Part shown: piece after piece, positions 64,000-64,000 of the stretch
How positions within the stretch are numbered: position 1 is the stretch's first letter
How the letters are laid out: each line of letters opens with the position of its first letter
Assembly: GCF_014636315.1 (NCBI RefSeq)
Contig: NZ_BMED01000001.1
Span: 811,941 to 875,940 of the forward strand
From: Parundibacterium terreum
Lineage (GTDB): Bacteria > Pseudomonadota > Gammaproteobacteria > Burkholderiales > Burkholderiaceae_D
DNA length: 64,000 nucleotides
Direction: 5' to 3'
Notes under the pieces: generated by a model
What the model was told of the DNA's origin: nothing
Database searches by the model: none
The model's input: only the letters and a program-made list of their open reading frames with translations
Program-made: the position numbers and the translations under genes

Positions 64000-64000
64000 G

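Overview
The window reads as chromosomal DNA of a Burkholderiales betaproteobacterium, most likely of the Oxalobacteraceae (Herminiimonas/Janthinobacterium/Collimonas-like). This is inferred from the moderately high GC, a phasin, DctP-type TRAP transport, numerous diguanylate cyclase and kinase genes, and small stress proteins typical of that order; no rRNA or other marker gene is present. No tRNA, rRNA, CRISPR array, insertion sequence or prophage was recognised. Both window ends cut genes: the 3' part of a TonB-dependent receptor on the left and the 3' part of a multicopper oxidase on the right.

Layout. 1-5.6 kb: end of a TonB receptor, a DUF4407 membrane protein, an intergenic hairpin repeat, a LytS/LytTR-type two-component pair and a TauE/SafE exporter. 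5.7-10.4 kb: an operon-like set of leuC, leuD and a 2-hydroxycarboxylate transporter, facing a divergent LysR gene across a gap with two perfect palindromes; this looks like carboxylic-acid use rather than leucine synthesis. 10.4-13.6 kb: a stress-type cluster with a catalase-family protein, a multi-pass membrane protein and three tiny proteins. 13.6-18.5 kb: an acyl-CoA synthetase/GNAT fusion, a zinc alcohol dehydrogenase and a triple-BON protein. 18.6-26.7 kb: a signalling block with a GGDEF-EAL protein, a double-domain KaiC-like ATPase coupled to a 139-aa unknown, a hybrid kinase, an ECF sigma factor/membrane protein/ferredoxin operon and another kinase.

27-38 kb: a TRAP transporter (Tat-exported binding protein plus fused permease), a serine-hydrolase lipoprotein behind a membrane AraC regulator, a short-chain dehydrogenase, a diguanylate cyclase, a VOC protein, and a MarR regulator followed by a CPBP protease. 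38-46.7 kb: a DUF1800/DUF1501 pair, unknown exported proteins (one DUF6624-like), a phasin with a 65-aa neighbour, an exported alpha/beta hydrolase and a DUF3309 mini-protein. 46.8-57.4 kb: a 1010-aa two-domain glycosyltransferase with a TTG start, a degenerate CPBP protein, a frameshifted SdpI-like gene, a DEAD-box helicase, a RES-Xre toxin-antitoxin pair with three 11-bp operator repeats, and a PDZ/trypsin protease followed by a DUF3142-like protein. 57.4-64 kb: a 761-aa exported protein of unknown function, an Xre regulator, a CREST (ceramidase-like) membrane protein paired with a fatty-acid-hydroxylase-family protein, and a copper operon (multicopper oxidase, cupredoxin, CusF-like).

The most interesting points are the leuCD-transporter catabolic operon, the KaiC-like module without KaiA or KaiB, the helically phased operator of the RES-Xre pair, the CREST/hydroxylase lipid pair, the one-base frameshift in the SdpI-like gene, and the unknown 761-aa protein linked to DUF3142. 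No wholly new system could be proved from sequence alone.
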